DNA from: Pseudomonas sessilinigenes
GTDB taxonomy: Bacteria; Pseudomonadota; Gammaproteobacteria; Pseudomonadales; Pseudomonadaceae
Assembly (NCBI RefSeq): GCF_003850565.1
Contig: NZ_CP027706.1
Location: forward strand, 6,200,001-6,264,000
Direction: 5' to 3'
Length of the DNA stretch: 64,000 nt
The notes beneath the pieces are model-generated. The model worked only from the letters and a program-made list of their open reading frames with translations. It was not told the DNA's origin and did no database searches. Shown here piece by piece: positions 31,190 to 40,314 of this stretch. Position 1 is the first letter of the stretch. Each line of letters opens with the position of its first letter. The translations under genes and the position numbers were made by a program.

Positions 31190-31417
31190 ATGAACAACGC
31201 AAAGCTCTTCGTCATCGAGTACACCCTCCATGGCAACCCCAAGTCCTTCATCATCCGCCAGGAGAAGATGGACAATGCCGAGGCCTGGCACTGGGCCAGT
31301 TGCGACGCCGGAGTCGGCCGCATCGGCCGGTTCGGGCGTGAGCAAGTGAAGAAGACCAGCCGCCCCATGGCGGAAAAGTTCGGTATCGAGAACGTCACCT
31401 GGCGTCCTTCGGTCTAG
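31190..31417 (+). CDS. DUF6555-like conserved Pseudomonas small protein
   Basis: This 75-residue soluble protein starts MNNAKLFVIEYTLHGNPKSF and contains MDNAEAWHWASCDAGVGRIGRFG. A strong AGGGAGGA ribosome site at 31171-31178 fixes the start. I recognise it as one of the small conserved proteins widespread in Pseudomonas (DUF6555). The Trp/Cys-containing core WHWASCDAGVG is its most conserved part. No function is known and no neighbour gives a hint: it sits between divergent AraC and convergent glcC genes. Confidence 0.75.
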   Translation: MNNAKLFVIEYTLHGNPKSFIIRQEKMDNAEAWHWASCDAGVGRIGRFGREQVKKTSRPMAEKFGIENVTWRPSV

Positions 31418-31466
31418 CCGGGCGTACGGAGGGAGCCGCCCGGCCCCCTCCGCGCTTACCTGCGAT

Positions 31467-32234
31467 TCAATCCCAGCCTTGCAGGCGCAAGGTCGCCCGC
31501 ACCAAGCGCTGCTCCTCGTCTTCGATCTCCTTGAGGCTCTGGGCAATGCCCTGGATATGGGCCTGCGCGGCCTTGCGCGCCTGTTCCGGCAAGCGACCGG
31601 TGACCGCGTGGTACAAGCGCGCATGCTGGCGGTCGATCTGGCGCTTGTGCAATGGCCGGTGAAAGAGGTTGTTGACCGAGGCGAACACCGAATTGAGCAA
31701 CAGGCCATTGAGCGAGCCCAGGGTCTGCACCAGCACCGGATTGTGCGAAGCCTCGCAGATGGCCAGGTGGAAGGCGTGGTCCAGGCGCGCCTGGGCAGCG
31801 GGTTCCAGGGCCTGCTCATGGGCCTCCAGCATTGCCTGGTAGCTGCGACCGATGAGCACGAAATCCGCCTCGGTGCCACGCAAGGCCGCCAGCCGCGCCG
31901 ACTCTCCCTCCAGCAGCGCGCGAACCTCCAGCAGGTCGTAGAGGGTCCGTGGCTGGGAGCTGAACAGGTGCAGCAACGGCGAGCCCGCCGCCGGGGCCGA
32001 CAGTTGAGCCACCTGCGAGCCACGGCCTTGCACTGTGTCGATGATGCCCCGGGCCCGCAGCAGCTTCAGGCCCTCGCGCAGGGCCGTGCGCGAGACCCCG
32101 AGCTTGGCGCTCAGGCGCCGCTCGGAGGGCAACCGCTGGCCGGTCTTGAATACGCCGTCGACGATCAGTCGCTCGATCCGCCCACAGACCACATCGGCCA
32201 CCTGCAAGCGTGGCCCTGCTGGCTTGTCCTGCAT
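31467..32234 (-). CDS. glcC: GlcC-like GntR/FadR-family regulator of glycolate genes
   Basis: This is a 255-residue GntR regulator. An N-terminal winged helix (VADVVCGRIERLIVDGVFKTGQRLPSERRLSAKLGVSRTALREGLKLL) precedes an all-helical FCD effector domain containing LLEVRALLEGESARLAAL and HLAICEASHNPVLVQ. It is divergent from glcD. I start at the ATG at 32234 (GGGGGA upstream); a GTG four codons earlier is possible. In E. coli GlcC activates glcDEFG with glycolate as inducer, and the same role is expected here. A perfect palindrome at 32245-32259, ten bases before the start, is the likely operator and implies autoregulation. Confidence 0.88.
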   Translation of the reverse strand: MQDKPAGPRLQVADVVCGRIERLIVDGVFKTGQRLPSERRLSAKLGVSRTALREGLKLLRARGIIDTVQGRGSQVAQLSAPAAGSPLLHLFSSQPRTLYDLLEVRALLEGESARLAALRGTEADFVLIGRSYQAMLEAHEQALEPAAQARLDHAFHLAICEASHNPVLVQTLGSLNGLLLNSVFASVNNLFHRPLHKRQIDRQHARLYHAVTGRLPEQARKAAQAHIQGIAQSLKEIEDEEQRLVRATLRLQGWD

Positions 32235-32244
32235 CTCGTCCCCC

Positions 32245-32259
32245 ACTGGTATGACCAGT
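32245..32259. promoter_or_regulatory. FadR/GlcC-type operator palindrome
   Basis: ACTGGTATGACCAGT is a perfect inverted repeat with a three-base centre. It fits the TNGTNNNACNA operator shape of the FadR subgroup of GntR regulators. It lies between the divergent glcC and glcD genes, 208 bases before glcD and just before the glcC ribosome site. Assignment to GlcC is by location. Confidence 0.7.
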
Positions 32260-32466
32260 CATCTAGCGGTTCGCGGCCCGCTCTAGGTTCACTTGCAAGC
32301 TGTTGAAGTTACTTGGGTTTATCGAAAACCCGGGACAGCGGCGAACAATAAAGTGGTTCGACCATTGCCGGCGCACATGGACACTAAGGCGCCCCGGGCC
32401 AATGATGCAAGGCATGCGTGATGCAGTCGCGACCTGATAACAACGACACAAGGTCATTCGCCAGCC

Positions 32467-33966
32467 ATGACGATTCTCTACGATGAACGCCTCGACGGCG
32501 CCCTGCCCGAGGTCGACCGCCAGGCCTTGATCCACGCCCTGCGCAGCCAGCTGCCGGACCTGGAACTGCTGGACCGCCAGGAGCAGCTCAAGCCCTACGA
32601 ATGCGACGGCCTGAGCGCCTACCGCAGCACCCCGCTGCTGGTGGCCCTGCCCCGGCGCCTGGAGCAAGTGCAGCAGATCCTCAAGATCTGCCACCAGCAA
32701 CGGGTACCGGTGGTGGCCCGGGGCGCCGGTACCGGCCTGTCCGGCGGCGCCCTGCCCCTGGAAAAGGGCCTGCTGCTGGTGATGGCGCGGTTCAAGGACA
32801 TCCTCAAGATCGACCCCGCCGCGCGCTGCGCGCGCCTGCAACCCGGGGTGCGCAACCTGGCGATCTCCCAGGCCGCGGCGCCCTACGAGCTGTACTACGC
32901 CCCCGACCCGTCGTCGCAGATCGCCTGCTCCATCGGTGGCAATGTCGCGGAAAACGCCGGTGGCGTGCACTGCCTGAAATACGGCCTGACCGTGCACAAC
33001 CTGCTCCAGGTGCGGATGCTCACCGTCGAAGGCCAACCCCTGACCCTGGGCAGCGAGGCCCTGGACTCACCGGGCTTCGACCTGCTGGCGCTGTTCACCG
33101 GTTCCGAGGGGCTGCTGGGGGTGATCACCGAAGTCACGGTCAAGCTGCTGCCCAAACCGCAGATCGCCAAGGTGCTGCTGGCGGCCTTCGACTCGGTGGA
33201 GAACGCCGGCCAGGCGGTGGCAGCGATCATCGCCGCAGGCATCATCCCCGGCGGCCTGGAGATGATGGACAACCTGGCGATCCGCGCCGCCGAAGACTTC
33301 ATCCACGCCGGCTACCCGGTGGACGCCCAGGCCATGCTGCTGTGCGAGCTGGATGGGGTCGAGGCCGATGTCCACGACGACTGCGAGCGGGTGCGCCAAC
33401 TGCTGCAACAGGCCGGCGCCAGCGAAGTACGCCTGGCCCGGGACGAGGCCGAGCGCGCGCGGTTCTGGGCCGGGCGCAAGAATGCCTTCCCGGCGGTGGG
33501 CCGCTTGTCGCCGGACTACTACTGCATGGACGGCACCATTCCCCGGCGCCAACTGCCCGCCGTGCTGCACGGCATCGCCCGACTGGCCGCCGAGCACCGG
33601 CTGCGGGTGGCCAACGTGTTCCATGCCGGCGACGGCAACATGCACCCGTTGATCCTGTTCGATGCCAACCAGAGCGGGGAACTTGAACGGGCGGAAACCC
33701 TGGGCGGCAAGATCCTCGAGCTGTGCGTGGCCGTGGGCGGCACCATCACCGGCGAGCACGGCGTGGGCCGGGAGAAGATCAACCAGATGTGCGTGCAGTT
33801 CAGCAGCGACGAGCTGAGTCTGTTCCACGGCATCAAGCGCGCCTTCGATCCCCTGGGCCTGCTCAACCCCGGCAAGAACATCCCGACCCTGCACCGCTGC
33901 GCCGAGGCCGGGGCCATGCATATCCACCATGGACAACTGCCCTTTCCCGAACTGGAGCGATTCTGA
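32467..33966 (+). CDS. glcD: Glycolate oxidase subunit GlcD (FAD-binding)
   Basis: This 499-residue flavoprotein has the PCMH FAD-binding domain VPVVARGAGTGLSGGALPLE (~residues 79-98), PDPSSQIACSIGGNVAENAGG and FTGSEGLLGVITEVTVKLLP. The C-terminal FAD-oxidase domain carries FHAGDGNMHPLILFD and TGEHGVGREK. GlcD with GlcE and GlcF forms the membrane-associated glycolate dehydrogenase that oxidises glycolate to glyoxylate. Its stop shares one base with the glcE ATG. A second GlcD-like paralogue lies at 61994. Confidence 0.95.
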   Translation: MTILYDERLDGALPEVDRQALIHALRSQLPDLELLDRQEQLKPYECDGLSAYRSTPLLVALPRRLEQVQQILKICHQQRVPVVARGAGTGLSGGALPLEKGLLLVMARFKDILKIDPAARCARLQPGVRNLAISQAAAPYELYYAPDPSSQIACSIGGNVAENAGGVHCLKYGLTVHNLLQVRMLTVEGQPLTLGSEALDSPGFDLLALFTGSEGLLGVITEVTVKLLPKPQIAKVLLAAFDSVENAGQAVAAIIAAGIIPGGLEMMDNLAIRAAEDFIHAGYPVDAQAMLLCELDGVEADVHDDCERVRQLLQQAGASEVRLARDEAERARFWAGRKNAFPAVGRLSPDYYCMDGTIPRRQLPAVLHGIARLAAEHRLRVANVFHAGDGNMHPLILFDANQSGELERAETLGGKILELCVAVGGTITGEHGVGREKINQMCVQFSSDELSLFHGIKRAFDPLGLLNPGKNIPTLHRCAEAGAMHIHHGQLPFPELERF

Positions 33967-35030
33967 TGGCCGCCCCCACCGATTGCGACGCCAGCGAAGC
34001 CCTGCTGGAGCAGGTACGCGACGCTCTGGACAACGCCACCCCGCTACGCATCCAGGGCTCTAACAGCAAGGCCTTCCTGGGTCGCGACAGCGCTGGCGAA
34101 ATCCTCGATACCCGGGTCCATCGCGGCATCGTCAGCTACGACCCCACCGAACTGGTGATCAGTGCCCGGGCCGGGACGCCGCTTAGCGAGTTGCAGGCGG
34201 TACTGGATGCCGCCGGGCAGATGCTGCCCTGCGAGCCGCCGGCGTTCGGTACCGGCGCCACCCTGGGCGGCATGCTCGCCAGTGGCCTGTCCGGGCCTCG
34301 TCGGCCCTGGGCCGGGGCGGTGCGTGACTTCGTCCTTGGCACCCGGATCATCAGCGGCCTGGGCCAGCACCTGCGTTTTGGTGGCGAGGTGATGAAGAAC
34401 GTTGCCGGCTACGACCTGTCGCGGCTGATGGCCGGCAGCTACGGCTGCCTGGCTCTGGTGACCGAAGTCTCGCTGAAGGTGCTGCCCAAGCCCCGCCACT
34501 GCCTGAGCCTGAGCCTGGAACTGCCTGCCGGGCAAGCCCTGGCCAGGCTCGCGCAATGGGGCCAGCAGCCGTTGCCCATCAGTGCCGCCTGCCACGATGG
34601 CAGCCGCCTGCACCTGCGCCTGGAAGGGGGCGAAGGCTCGGTGGCCGCGGCCCGCGATCGGCTCGGCGGCGAGCCCCTGGACAGCCGCTACTGGAACCGA
34701 CTCAACGAGCAGCAACTGCCCTTCTTCGACCCCGGCCTGCCGCTCTGGCGCCTGTCGTTGCCGCACAACACCCCGGAGCTTGCGTTGCCCGGCCTCCAAT
34801 TACTGGACTGGGGCGGCGCCCAGCGCTGGCTCAGGTCCGATGCTCCGGCCGAGCGCATCCGCGCCGTGGCCAGCGCCGCCGGTGGCCATGCCAGTTGCTA
34901 CAGCCATGGCCTGCTGGACAGCCCCTTCCAGCCCCTGGAACCGACCCTGCTGCACTATCACCAACGCCTCAAGGCGCAGCTCGATCCCCAGGGCATCTTC
35001 AACCCCGGCCGACTCTACGCGGAGCTCTGA
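33966..35030 (+). CDS. glcE: Glycolate oxidase subunit GlcE
   Basis: This 354-residue second flavin-binding subunit is shorter than GlcD. It contains TPLRIQGSNSKAFLGR, PTELVISARAGTPLSELQAVL, FGTGATLGGMLASGLSGPRRP and FGGEVMKNVAGYDLSRLMAGSYG, all standard GlcE wording, and ends FNPGRLYAEL. The ATG at 33966 overlaps the glcD stop. The reading frame is open upstream inside glcD, but only this start is coupled. It acts with GlcD and GlcF. Confidence 0.93.
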   Translation: MAAPTDCDASEALLEQVRDALDNATPLRIQGSNSKAFLGRDSAGEILDTRVHRGIVSYDPTELVISARAGTPLSELQAVLDAAGQMLPCEPPAFGTGATLGGMLASGLSGPRRPWAGAVRDFVLGTRIISGLGQHLRFGGEVMKNVAGYDLSRLMAGSYGCLALVTEVSLKVLPKPRHCLSLSLELPAGQALARLAQWGQQPLPISAACHDGSRLHLRLEGGEGSVAAARDRLGGEPLDSRYWNRLNEQQLPFFDPGLPLWRLSLPHNTPELALPGLQLLDWGGAQRWLRSDAPAERIRAVASAAGGHASCYSHGLLDSPFQPLEPTLLHYHQRLKAQLDPQGIFNPGRLYAEL

Positions 35031-35033
35031 CCC

Positions 35034-36254
35034 ATGCAGACCACCCTCAGCCCCGAGGCCCGGCAGTTGCCACGGGCCGCCGAAGCCGAACGCATCCTGC
35101 GCAGCTGCGTGCATTGCGGGTTCTGCAACGCCACCTGCCCCACCTACCAGGTGCAGGGCGACGAGCTGGACGGGCCGCGCGGCCGCATCTACCTGATCAA
35201 GCAGGTACTGGAGGGCGCCGCGGTCACCCATCAGGCGCAGTTGCACCTGGACCGCTGCCTGTCATGTCGCAACTGCGAGACCACCTGCCCATCGGGCGTC
35301 GAGTACCACAACCTGCTGGACATCGGCCGGGCAGTGGTGGACGCCGCCCTGCCCCGGCCCGCCGGCCAGCGCCTGCTGCGCCAGGGCTTGCGGGCCCTGG
35401 CGGGCAACCCGCAGCTGTTCAAGACACTGGTGCTGGGCGGCAGCCGCTTGCGCCCACTGCTGCCCCAGGCCCTGCAAGACAAACTGCCGCGCCAGGTACC
35501 CGCCGCCGGCGTGCGCCCGGACAGGGTCCACGCACGGCGCGTGCTGCTGCTCGAAGGCTGCGTGCAGCCGGGGCTGTCGCCCAATACCAACGCAGCCGCG
35601 AGCCGGGTCCTGGATCGCCTGGGCATCAGCGTGCAGCCGGTGGCCGAGGCTGCGTGCTGCGGCGCCGTGGACTACCACCTGGATGCCCAGGAGCGCGGCC
35701 GCCAACGGGCCCGGCACAACATCGATGCCTGGTGGCCGCACCTGCAACAAGGTGCCGAGGCCATCGTCCAGACCGCCAGCGGCTGCGGCGCCTTCGTCAA
35801 GGACTACGGGCACCTGCTGGCCGACGACCCGGCCTATGCCGCCAAGGCGCAGCAAGTCAGCGCCCTGGCCCGGGACCTGGTGGAGGTGGTGCGGGCCGAA
35901 CCTCTGGCAGCGCTGCAAGTACGCAGTGGACAGCGCCTGGCCGTCCATTGCCCCTGCACCCTGCAACATGCCCAGCAACTGGGCGGCGCCGTGGAAAGCC
36001 TGCTGCAACGCCTGGGTTTCAACCTGACTTCAGTGCCCGACGGCCACCTGTGCTGCGGCTCGGCCGGCACCTATTCGCTAACCCAGCCCGCCCTGGCCCG
36101 GCAACTGCGCGACGACAAGCTGCGGGCCCTGGAAAGCGGCAGCCCGGACGTGATCGCTACGGCCAACATCGGCTGCCAGAGCCACCTGGATGGCGCCGGG
36201 CGCACCCCGGTACGCCACTGGATCGAACTGCTGGACGCCGCCCTCAACCCTTGA
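35034..36254 (+). CDS. glcF: Glycolate oxidase iron-sulfur subunit GlcF
   Basis: This 406-residue subunit has two N-terminal 4Fe-4S clusters, CVHCGFCNATCPTYQ (~residues 23-37) and CLSCRNCETTCPSGV. Two CCG-type cysteine-rich domains follow (EAACCGAVDYH and LCCGSAGTYSL), which in this family bind additional clusters or contact the quinone. It passes electrons from the GlcD/GlcE flavins to the respiratory chain. It starts three bases after the glcE stop. Confidence 0.95.
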   Translation: MQTTLSPEARQLPRAAEAERILRSCVHCGFCNATCPTYQVQGDELDGPRGRIYLIKQVLEGAAVTHQAQLHLDRCLSCRNCETTCPSGVEYHNLLDIGRAVVDAALPRPAGQRLLRQGLRALAGNPQLFKTLVLGGSRLRPLLPQALQDKLPRQVPAAGVRPDRVHARRVLLLEGCVQPGLSPNTNAAASRVLDRLGISVQPVAEAACCGAVDYHLDAQERGRQRARHNIDAWWPHLQQGAEAIVQTASGCGAFVKDYGHLLADDPAYAAKAQQVSALARDLVEVVRAEPLAALQVRSGQRLAVHCPCTLQHAQQLGGAVESLLQRLGFNLTSVPDGHLCCGSAGTYSLTQPALARQLRDDKLRALESGSPDVIATANIGCQSHLDGAGRTPVRHWIELLDAALNP

Positions 36255-36271
36255 ACCCCCTGGAGCCTGCC

Positions 36272-36679
36272 ATGCACCACAAAGCCGTGTTATGCCAAGA
36301 CGACGTCAGCCGCATCCTCGCCGCCGCCCGCACCGAGGCCCACCGCCAGCAGTGGCCGGTGAGCATCGCCGTGGTCGATGATGGCGGCCATCCCCTGGCC
36401 CTGGAGCGCCTGGACGGCTGCGCACCGATCAGTGCCTACATCGCCTTAGAGAAAGCCCGCACCGCCGCCCTGGGCCGGCGTGAGTCCAAGGCCTACGAAG
36501 ACATGGTCAATGCCGGGCGCAGCGCCTTTCTCTCAGCGCCGCTGCTGACCTCCCTGGAAGGCGGCGTGCCGATTCGCGTGGATGGCCAAGTGGTCGGCGC
36601 GGTGGGCGTGTCCGGCGTCCGCTCCGGCGAAGATGCCCAGGTGGCGCAAGTGGCCGCCAACTGCCTGGAAGGCTCCTGA
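36272..36679 (+). CDS. glcG: GlcG-like heme-binding family protein
   Basis: This 135-residue GlcG/HbpS-family protein carries QWPVSIAVVDDGGHPLALERLDG and SAPLLTSLEGGVPIRVDGQVVGAVGVSGV. TGG-AGCC-type upstream sequence and position (17 bases after glcF) fix the ATG at 36272. It is the last gene of the glc cluster here: malate synthase glcB, often next, is absent, and a convergent gene ends five bases beyond. Biochemical role in glycolate metabolism is unclear. Confidence 0.88.
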   Translation: MHHKAVLCQDDVSRILAAARTEAHRQQWPVSIAVVDDGGHPLALERLDGCAPISAYIALEKARTAALGRRESKAYEDMVNAGRSAFLSAPLLTSLEGGVPIRVDGQVVGAVGVSGVRSGEDAQVAQVAANCLEGS

Positions 36680-36683
36680 GCCC

Positions 36684-37136
36684 TCAGCTACGGCGCAGGC
36701 TGCTGCGGTACATGAACAGCAAGGCCAGGGCCAGGCACAGCATCGCCAGGATACGGTTGCCGGAGAGTGCCATGGCCGGGTTGCCGAACCAGCCGAAGTG
36801 GTCGATCAACATGCCCATGCCCAACTGCCCGAGGATCACCGCCACCGTCGCCACGGCAGTCCCGACCCGGGGCACCGCGCCGACCATCACCAGCATGTAC
36901 ACCACGCCGAACAGCGCGCCGCTGAGCTGCCACTTGGGCGCCTGCAACAGGCCCATGGCCTGGGGCGGCTGGAAGAACACGATCAGCAGCGAGGTGACCA
37001 GGGCACCGACGGCGAAGGTCAGCAGGCTGCTGCGCAGCACCCCCACGCTCTGCCCCAGGCGGCCGTTGATCGCCGCCTGCACACTGAGCACCGCACCTGC
37101 GGCCACCACGACCACCAGCAATAGAATCAGGTTCAT
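36684..37136 (-). CDS. Half-size DMT transporter subunit (YdcZ/DUF606)
   Basis: This 150-residue protein has five hydrophobic helices and starts MNLILLLVVVVAAGAVLSVQ. It belongs to the YdcZ (DUF606) half-size DMT group, containing QAAINGRLGQSVG and MLIDHFGWFG. It starts two bases after its upstream partner at 37139, with which it shares the LIDHFGWFG motif and overall pattern, so the two probably form a heterodimeric exporter or permease. Substrate unknown. Confidence 0.85.
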   Translation of the reverse strand: MNLILLLVVVVAAGAVLSVQAAINGRLGQSVGVLRSSLLTFAVGALVTSLLIVFFQPPQAMGLLQAPKWQLSGALFGVVYMLVMVGAVPRVGTAVATVAVILGQLGMGMLIDHFGWFGNPAMALSGNRILAMLCLALALLFMYRSSLRRS

Positions 37137-37138
37137 GT

Positions 37139-37642
37139 TCAACCTCGGGCAATCAGGATCAGGGCGCCGACGATCAGCACCAGGGCCAGCCAACGCTCGG
37201 CGTTGACCGGTTTGCGGGCACTGCCGAACCAGCCGAAGTGGTCGATCAGCACGCTCTTGCCGACCTGGCCGGAAAGAATCGCGATCATGGTCATGGCAAT
37301 GCCGATATGGGGCGTGGCCAGGGTCAACACCACCACGTAGATCGGCCCCAGCACTCCGCCCAGCAACTGCCAGCGCGGCAGCTGGCTCAAGGCCGGCCCC
37401 GGCTGCGGGCCACTGAACAGCAACAGCAAGGCCAGCAACGCCGCGCCGACGCCGAAGATGCTCAGGGTCGCCCACAGGTGGCCGACCTGGGCTCCCAGGG
37501 GGCCGAGCAAGCCGGCCTCCACCGACAGGCCCATGCCGGCCAGGATCACCAGCGGCAGCAGGGCCAGGCGTTGCCAGCCGGCAGTGGATACAGCGCTGGC
37601 CACTGGCGGTGGCAGCGTTGGGTCAAGGGTTTCGCAAGACAT
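37139..37642 (-). CDS. Half-size DMT transporter subunit (YdcZ/DUF606), partner
   Basis: This 167-residue protein has about five helices after a ~25-residue hydrophilic N-terminus. It contains GLSVEAGLLGPLGAQVGHLWAT and VLIDHFGWFG in the same relative position as the downstream subunit, which marks them as paralogues from a duplication. It is divergent from the LysR gene at 37755 (112-base gap), which probably controls the pair. Confidence 0.83.
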   Translation of the reverse strand: MSCETLDPTLPPPVASAVSTAGWQRLALLPLVILAGMGLSVEAGLLGPLGAQVGHLWATLSIFGVGAALLALLLLFSGPQPGPALSQLPRWQLLGGVLGPIYVVVLTLATPHIGIAMTMIAILSGQVGKSVLIDHFGWFGSARKPVNAERWLALVLIVGALILIARG

Positions 37643-37754
37643 GGGGCACCTGTTCGGTTCATGGAATGGCGAACATTATTGGTTGCCCGTGCTTTGCGAT
37701 AAATGGGAGCATGCCGACAACACCTTTGCATAAAGCGCACAGCAAGGACTCCCC

Positions 37755-38687
37755 ATGCAAGGCTTCAACGACCTGGGTTTCAAGGCCCTGCGGCTGTTCA
37801 TCGCGGTGCTCGACCAGGGCAGTTTCTCTGCCGTGGCCCGGCGCGAGGGGCTAGCGCCCTCCTCCATTTCGCGGCAGATCCAGCTGATGGAACAGGCCCT
37901 GGGCCAACAGTTGCTGTATCGCCATACCCGGGCGGTCAGCCCCACCGAAGCCGGGCGCCTGTTGGGGCACCATGCCCGGCGGGTGCTGGCGCAATGGGAA
38001 GAAGCCGAGCAGGCCCTGCAAGAACAGCAGGACGAGCCGACCGGGCTGGTGCGGATCAATGCGCCGGTGGTGTTCGGCCAGCGGCATATCTCGCCCTGGC
38101 TGGGCGAACTGCACCGGCGCTACCCCAAGCTGCAACTGGATATCCAGCAGACCGACAGCTACATCGACCCGTTGCAGGACGGCACCGACCTGCTGTTTCG
38201 CATCGGCGTGCTGGGAGACTCCTCGATGCAGGCCCGGCTACTGGCACCCCAACGCTACCGGGTCGCCGCCAGCCCGGGCTACCTGGCCCGTCACGGCCAC
38301 CCCCAGCACCCCGACCAGCTGCACCAGCACCAATGCCTGGCCTACAAGGGCGAAAGCGGCCAGCAACGCTGGTTCTTCCGCCAGGGCCAGGAGCCCTGGA
38401 CGCCCTACAGCGTCACGGGCCCACTGACCGGCAACCACGCCGACACCCTGACCCAGGCCGCCGAACAAGGCCTGGGGCTGGTGATGTTTCCTTCCTGGCT
38501 GATCGGCGAGGCCCTGCACCAGGGCCGGCTGGTGGCGCTGTTCGAGGATTTCGAAGTGGCCACCAGCCTCGAACCGCAACAGATCGCCGCCCTGTGGCCG
38601 GGCAGCCGGCGCCTGTCGGTGAAGGTCCGCACGGTGATCGACTTCTTCGTCGAGACATTCGGGCCAATACCGTATTGGGATCGCTAG
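37755..38687 (+). CDS. LysR-family regulator
   Basis: This is a 310-residue LysR regulator of the DsdC/AaeR-like branch. The HTH is in ALRLFIAVLDQGSFSAVARREGLAPSSISRQIQLME, and the effector domain includes VFGQRHISPWLGELHRRYPKLQLDIQQTD and GLGLVMFPSWLIGEAL. AAGGA lies seven bases before the ATG. It is divergent from the paired half-DMT transporter genes, the most likely target. Effector unknown. Confidence 0.88.
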   Translation: MQGFNDLGFKALRLFIAVLDQGSFSAVARREGLAPSSISRQIQLMEQALGQQLLYRHTRAVSPTEAGRLLGHHARRVLAQWEEAEQALQEQQDEPTGLVRINAPVVFGQRHISPWLGELHRRYPKLQLDIQQTDSYIDPLQDGTDLLFRIGVLGDSSMQARLLAPQRYRVAASPGYLARHGHPQHPDQLHQHQCLAYKGESGQQRWFFRQGQEPWTPYSVTGPLTGNHADTLTQAAEQGLGLVMFPSWLIGEALHQGRLVALFEDFEVATSLEPQQIAALWPGSRRLSVKVRTVIDFFVETFGPIPYWDR

Positions 38688-38760
38688 CGCGATCAGCTTC
38701 AAGCTGCAAGCTGCAAGCGGCAAGTTGAAAGACGGACGTGATCAGCCTTTGCTTGGGCGC

Positions 38761-38838
<78 letters not shown>

Positions 38839-38851
38839 TTGAAGCTTGCCG

Positions 38852-40165
38852 CTAAAGGCTAGCTATGAGCCAGGCATTGGCTGCGCTGATCACGGCGAAC
38901 AGGCTCCAGGCCAGCCAGCGGGTCGGCCAGCGGTTGACGAAGACGCCCATCAGGCGCGGGTCGTTGGTCATGCGGATCAACGGGTACAGGGCGAACGGCA
39001 ATTGCAGGCTGAGCACCACCTGGCTCAGCACCAGCAGCTTGCCCACGGCGCCGTCGCCCAGCAGCCAGACGCCGATGAACGCCGGGATCAACGCCAGGCC
39101 GCGGGTGATCAGGCGGCGCTGCCAGCAGGGAATCCGCAGGTTCAGGTAACCCTCCATGATCACCTGGCCGGCGATGGTCCCGGTGAAGGTCGAGCTCTGC
39201 CCGGAGGCCAGCAGTGCCACGCCGAACAGCACGCTGGCCAGGGCCCCGCCCACCAGCGGATCGAGCAGGTGGTAGGCATCCTGGATCTCCACCACGTCGC
39301 TGTGCCCGGTGTTGTGGAAGGCCGCGGCGGCGAGGATCAGGATCGCCGCGTTCACCAGCAGCGCCAGGGCCAGGGAGCCGATGGTATCGATGCGCGCCAG
39401 GCGGATCGCATCGCTGCGGCTGGCAAGGTCCTTGCCCACTAGCCGGGTCTGGACCACCGAGGTATGCAGGTACAGGTTGTGCGGCATCACCGTGGCACCG
39501 AGGATGCCGATTGCCAGGTACAGCGGCGCGGCATCGCTGATGGCCGCCAGCGACGGGGTGAAGCCCCGGGCCACGTCCGGCCAGTGGGGCTTGATCAGCA
39601 ACAATTCGATGAAGAAGCACACGCCGATGGTCGCCACCAGCGCCAGCATGATCGCTTCCAACCGGCGAAAACCACGGTTCTGCAAAGCCAGTACCAGCAA
39701 GGTATCGAAGGCGGTAATGACGATCCCCGTACTCAACGAGACTCCCAGCAAGAGGTGGAAAGCCAGGGCGCAGCCCAGCACTTCGGCCAGGTCGGTGGCG
39801 ATGATCGAGACCTCTGCCAGCAACCACTGGACCCGCGCCGAACGTGGGCTGTAGCGCTCGCGGCAGAGCTGCGCCAGGTCACGTCCGGTGGCGATGCCCA
39901 GGCGCGAACACAGGCACTGCACCACCATGCCTGCCAGGCTCGCCAGCAGCACCACGAACAGCAGGCTGTAGCCATAGCGCGAACCGGCCTCGATGGCCGT
40001 GGCCCAGTTGCCCGGGTCCATGTAGCCGATGGAAATCAGCAACCCGGGACCGGCAAAACGCAGCAGGCGCTTGAACAGCGAGGCACGGGGGTCGACGGTG
40101 ACGGAACCGGCCACTTCCGGCGGACAGAAAGGAGCGGTGGCGATTTTCGGCAGGCTGAATTTCAC
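38852..40165 (-). CDS. mntH: Nramp-family divalent metal (Mn2+) transporter
   Basis: This 437-residue, eleven-helix transporter has the Nramp signatures GPGLLISIGYMDPGNWATAIEAG (helix 1 DPGN metal site), the helix 6 motif ATVMPHNLYLHTSV (MPH) and GQSSTFTGTIAGQVIMEGYL. The start is a GTG at 40165 (MKFSLPKIATAPFCPP in related proteins); the frame is open upstream but unrelated to the family, and no strong ribosome site is visible. It imports Mn2+ or Fe2+ with protons. The stop codon lies within the inverted arm next to the hexanucleotide repeat. Confidence 0.92.
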   Translation of the reverse strand: MKFSLPKIATAPFCPPEVAGSVTVDPRASLFKRLLRFAGPGLLISIGYMDPGNWATAIEAGSRYGYSLLFVVLLASLAGMVVQCLCSRLGIATGRDLAQLCRERYSPRSARVQWLLAEVSIIATDLAEVLGCALAFHLLLGVSLSTGIVITAFDTLLVLALQNRGFRRLEAIMLALVATIGVCFFIELLLIKPHWPDVARGFTPSLAAISDAAPLYLAIGILGATVMPHNLYLHTSVVQTRLVGKDLASRSDAIRLARIDTIGSLALALLVNAAILILAAAAFHNTGHSDVVEIQDAYHLLDPLVGGALASVLFGVALLASGQSSTFTGTIAGQVIMEGYLNLRIPCWQRRLITRGLALIPAFIGVWLLGDGAVGKLLVLSQVVLSLQLPFALYPLIRMTNDPRLMGVFVNRWPTRWLAWSLFAVISAANAWLIASL

Positions 40166-40314
40166 AAGGGGGATTCCACGGCGGCTTGAAGCAGGTGCCC
40201 AGCTTAGAGGTTTCGCCGCGACCGCCCAAGCCTGAAATTCATCGGCCAAGGCGAGTATGCTGCGCAGGTTCCGGCCCGGGCCGGACGTCGTTCCACCCTT
40301 GCAAGGTTTTCTCC

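Noticed and set aside
34556..36271. Long frame ending in glcG
   Set aside because: Only the last 135 codons are real; the rest lies antisense-like across glcE and glcF in another frame and is Arg/Pro/Gly-rich shadow sequence.
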